Part shown: in pieces, positions 60,668 to 64,000 of the stretch
How the letters are laid out: every line of letters starts with the position of its first letter
Numbering within the stretch: the first letter of the stretch is position 1
Assembly: GCF_042100115.1 (NCBI RefSeq)
Contig: NC_091272.1
Location: 2,046,001-2,110,000, forward strand
Reading direction: 5' to 3'
From: Alternaria dauci
Lineage: Eukaryota; Ascomycota; Dothideomycetes; Pleosporales; Pleosporaceae
Length of the DNA: 64,000 bases
Made by a program: the position numbers and the translations under genes
The notes under the pieces: model-generated
Database searches by the model: none
What the model saw: only the letters and a program-made list of their open reading frames with translations
What the model was told of the DNA's origin: nothing

Positions 60668-61540
60668 TACTAGCACTATTCTAGAAAAAGTTAGTTAAGA
60701 TAAATAAAGTTAGAAGATAAAGTATAAGAGTATACTAGAATTACTATATAATTAACTAGCTACTCTAAGGTAGTAGTAATCCTATACTACTTAACTAGAA
60801 TTAGGCTAAGAAAGTTAAAGGAGGTTATAGAAATCTAAGTAAGAACTCCTAGAGGAGTCTTAGAGTAAGTAGTAATATATTAGTAGTTAGTAAGCTCTAA
60901 GTTAAACTAGTACTATATATATATAAGCTTAACACCTATATAAAGTACTATAGTATTAGTCTTAGGAGTAGTAGTACCCTTTATAGTAGTATTATACTTT
61001 ACGTATAAGTAGTATAGATAATTAATATAAGTATTTAAGTTAGTAAGAACTTATAAAGATTAGCTAAAGTATAATATACCTAAAAGACTTTAAAGAACTT
61101 ACTAAAGTATAACTACTATAGTTACTAAAACTATAGTAATTATAGTAATACTTATCTAGCTTCTTATAAATCTACTTTTACTTATAAATAGTTTAAGTAT
61201 AGTATAGGTAAGTTATATAAGTAGTAATTATATTAGTATACTTATTACTATTACTCTAAGTAAATACTATAGTATTCTAGAGGTAGGACTTCTTAATATA
61301 TTATAGATTAGGATAATAGACTATATTAGGAAGCTTATAGCTTATGTAGAGAGTATAATTAAGGTATATATTAGTATTAGTATAAAGGTGTTAAGTAAGG
61401 TATTAGAAAAATTTCTATTATAATAAATAATAAATAGATAGTTACTATAGAAAATTCTACTCTTACTTTACTAAAAATTCTATAACCCTAAAGAGGAAGT
61501 AAATAAAAAGTTACCTTTACTATAATAAAGTAAAAGTGTA
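60459..61540 (-). pseudogene. Possible antisense ORF of gypsy B
   Basis: It is equivalent to 24863-25950 in A, with the same minus-strand stop (60459-60461) and the Ser-Lys-Asp-Gly tail upstream of it, shortened by a few repeat units. An Asn run lies near 60650. Conservation of both position and reading direction in two elements supports a real, if decayed, frame. The start is not defined and the function is unknown. Confidence 0.35.
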
Positions 61541-61749
61541 AGGGTAACTTATCCTAAAATCCTTAGTTACCTTTATATTACTCTTAGACTTAGTAATAAG
61601 TATAATATACTCTACCCTAATACTATATCTATATAGCGTAAGATAGACGCGCGTAAGATAGACTAAAAGACTAGATACTCTTTTCCTATTTTCTAATAAA
61701 GATTTTAGGTTTTTATTAAGGCTAAGACTATTAAGGACGCTAGCCTAAG

Positions 61750-61760
61750 AGGGGAGGTTC
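61750..61760 (+). other. Polypurine tract of gypsy B
   Basis: aggggaggttc directly precedes the 3' LTR, as in A. Confidence 0.6.
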
Positions 61761-61992
61761 TATAATATATAGGATATAGCTTAGCTAGAAGGGTACTAAG
61801 GTCCTAATATAATTACTTCTCTTATTATCTCTATAGAGGAGGAACTTACTCTTAACCTACGCTTTACGCGTAAGACGACTAGTAAGAATTATTATTATTA
61901 CTTCCCTTAGTATACTATTAGAATATAGAGCTATCCCCTACTATTCTCTTATAGTATAAAGTAAATACTATTACCTATAACTACCCCTTACA
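61761..61992 (+). repeat. 3' LTR of gypsy B
   Basis: It matches 55312-55543 and ends ccccttaca, preserving the CA terminus that the other LTRs have lost. Confidence 0.88.
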
Positions 61993-62148
61993 AATAGCTA
62001 TAAGCTATAAGTTAAATATAAAGGATATATTATAACTATAATATATTTAGCTTTATAATACTTTAAAAACTTAAGTATTAAGTAGCTACTATAGCTATTA
62101 AGAAGTAGAAGATATTATTACTAGTAAGCTTTAGTAGTAGTATAGTAC
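61993..62148. other. Short AT-rich flank
   Basis: Nothing is recognised between gypsy B and the shared repeat at 62149. Confidence 0.4.
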
Positions 62149-62360
62149 TATAGTAGAGTATTTTATTACTAATTCTCTATTAGGAATAGGTGCTTAATAT
62201 AGTAGGTAGATATAAAAATATTAAAAGGGGTATCTATTATAGTTATTATACTATAGCTAAAGGCTATTTAGCTAGTTTCTATAGGGCCTCCTTTTTCCCG
62301 CGCTACCCCTAAGCCTAATAGTTCTTTAACTACTTACACTTCCCCTAGTTTCTCTACTAT
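62149..62360 (+). repeat. ~210-bp repeat shared with 3590-3797
   Basis: Same orientation as 3590-3797, but slightly less RIPed (cccgcgctacccc and acttacac survive). Unlike there, it is not followed by gypsy C gag. Confidence 0.5.
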
Positions 62361-64000
62361 ATCCCTCCCTTACTTAAGAAGAAGGCCTCCTCTTCTTTAA
62401 CTAGAATAACTTTTAGACTTACCGCTATATAATAAAACCTATATATAACCCTAATAAGCAGACCTATAAATCCTAAACTAGATACTAAAGTCCTCCTTCC
62501 TAGTGTAATTTACTAACTATCTATCTTATACCTTCCTTTACTATATCCCCTAATTTCTATTATAATTTTAATTCTTCCTTACTATACTATCCTTATTCCT
62601 TTCCTCTTCCCTTATAGTTCTTAGGATAGACTACTTCTTCTTCTAATAGTCTTTTAGGATTTATTAGAAGTTACTTTATATTTAACTAAGTTCCTATAGC
62701 TATCTACTATTCTTTTTATTTAATCCTCTTTCTACTCTACTTAACTAATCTCTACACTATCTAGAGTACCTCCTCTTCCTTTAATAGTACTATATAGGTC
62801 GCCTTTTATATCCTAGGTGCATTCTAAACGTCCTTTAGTACTAGCTATAGGACCTACTTTTTCTATAAACTTTAATATTACTTTAGCTCTATTTATTACT
62901 AAAGGCCTTTTAGTACCTAGTAACTAAATACTAAATAATAATAATATTACTTCTACTTACTTCTACTTACCTACTTCTTCTTTCTCTCTACTATCTTATT
63001 ACTTTATTCGCATTACCTTACTAGCTTTATTACCCTCTTACCGTTTCTCTTAACTCTACTATACCTTTATTATAATATCTTTTCTTACTATTAACTCCCC
63101 TAAGAAGCTAAAGCGCCTTTACGTTTAGTATAGTACTAGGCCGCCTAGGGAGTAATCTACTACTACGTCTACGCCGCCTAATTCCTCCGCCTTACTTACT
63201 TATATACCTCTACTAGCTATTACTAAGGATACTATTATAACTAAGAGGGCTTTAGTATTAGGCTCTAATAGTAAGTCTAATTCTATTTCTAATTCTCTAC
63301 TATATTACTTAGCTTTATTTATTTAAGATCTTAATAACTAATCTTAAGGAGAGTAAGACTCTAATTACTTAGTCTTTAACTAGAATATTTAGGATCCTAT
63401 CTTTATAATATCTAGGGGTCTACCTATACTACCTAAGAACGCTTTAGTAATAGACTATAATATTCTAGATTCTCCCTCCCTTTACCTATCCTACTACTAC
63501 TATATAAAGCTTTCCTTAATTATTACTAGGGCTATCTTAAGGTAAGAATAAGTAAGTATAGCTAATTAGGCTACTATTACTTAGCTCTTTAAGTAGGATA
63601 ATAATAAAGATATCTATAATTCTACCCCTATACTTATAAACTTAGTAAATATCCCTTAGGCTATACCTTCTCTTATCTAGCCTAATACTAGTAAAGCTAA
63701 ACCTATCTCTCCTTTAAAGAGAGTAGTTCCTAGTAGTAAGGGTTCTATTAATCTTAAGCTCTTTACCTATCCTTCTTCTAATTCTAGTTATAATAAGGTT
63801 ATAAAGTACTATAAGTTTTAAATTCTATTTATTATCTTTCTAAATATCCTTTTAATATCCTACTTTATATAGTTATTAATAATACTAATAAAGTCCTCTC
63901 TTATAATTAGATTAGATCTCTTTAGCTCTACTTCTAGAGACTTAAGTATACTAGTTTTACCCTTAAACCTTTACTCTTAGTATTTATAATTTACCCTAAT
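62361..64000 (-). repeat. Repeat D, copy 3, reverse, running off the window
   Basis: Positions 63220-63760 are the reverse complement of 44060-44590. The 62361-63200 part has somewhat more CG and C-rich words than its surroundings but no readable motif. The repeat continues beyond the window end. Confidence 0.5.

Larger units (their letters stand above)
55312..61992 (+). mobile_element. Ty3/gypsy chromovirus B, complete but RIP-inactivated
   Basis: It is collinear with element A over its full length and has two ~232-bp LTRs. It is slightly less damaged in places: the last Cys of the zinc knuckle, one integrase Asp and the terminal CA of the 3' LTR survive. The shared architecture with A and the nearly pure C/T and G/A differences show that the two were near-identical when RIP struck. 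Confidence 0.92.

Noticed and set aside
55307..61997. 5-bp target duplication around gypsy B
   Set aside because: The flanks taata and aatag do not match, even allowing for RIP.
1..64000. Mitochondrial or bacterial origin of the AT-rich sequence
   Set aside because: The depletion is specific to CA/TG rather than general AT bias, and the content is nested Ty3/gypsy chromoviruses and RIPed repeats, typical of fungal nuclear DNA.
1..64000. tRNA or rRNA genes
   Set aside because: No cloverleaf with intact A and B boxes and no conserved rRNA segment could be recognised on either strand by reading.

Overview
The window looks like a repeat-rich, AT-rich heterochromatic block from a filamentous ascomycete (Pezizomycotina). 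Nearly the whole 64 kb is almost devoid of CA and TG dinucleotides and is rich in TA, while some CG survives. This is the signature of repeat-induced point mutation (RIP, C-to-T on either strand in CpA context). Coding sequences are recognisable only when stops such as TAG and TAA are read as former Gln or Trp codons. I see no intact host gene, tRNA, rRNA or CRISPR array. The organism cannot be named more precisely from the sequence.

The block is a nested pile of mobile elements. (1) Two near-identical Ty3/gypsy chromoviruses on the + strand (A, 19713-26431; B, 55312-61992) have ~231-bp LTRs, gag with a zinc knuckle, and protease/RT/RNase H/integrase ending in a chromodomain. Both may also carry an antisense reading frame before the 3' LTR. 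(2) A different Ty3/gypsy element (C, about 3798-10740) has a reverse-oriented gag fragment at 34986-38325. (3) Family F1 is a ~1.34-kb element with at least eleven full or partial copies. (4) Family F2 is a ~1.36-kb element with an A-rich right end and at least nine copies. (5) Several decayed long coding remnants of unknown family lie at 11.2-16.1 kb, 16.8-19.1 kb, 39-44.6 kb and 62.4-64 kb.

The exception to the decay is one sharply bounded island, 32898-34238. It is an F1 copy with normal base composition and no RIP, flanked by a 13-bp direct repeat, and it carries a 162-215 codon open frame on the minus strand. All other F1 copies in the window are RIP-saturated. This copy therefore probably arrived after RIP had finished with the older copies, which would make F1 a recently mobile, apparently undescribed family. 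A second, partly RIPed segment is the F2 copy at 36634-37994, with a 19-bp target duplication and an A-rich tail.

Layout: 0-16 kb, F1 copies inside unknown coding remnants and gypsy C; 16-27 kb, a decayed ORF, then F2 split by gypsy A; 27.6-28.1 kb, a long perfect-looking palindrome; 28-32.9 kb, decayed sequence and an F2 copy; 32.9-38 kb, the clean F1 island, the gypsy C fragment and the least-RIPed F2 copy; 38-47.6 kb, decayed repeats with F2 copies nested in each other; 47.6-54 kb, F1 copies around a ~2.7-kb inverted repeat with expanded minisatellites; 55.3-62 kb, gypsy B; 62-64 kb, decayed repeats shared with 3.6 kb and 44 kb. Insertion order can be read from the nesting. F2 and F1 copies with 12-20 bp target duplications of varying length, many cut at one end, suggest target-primed reverse transcription rather than cut-and-paste transposition.
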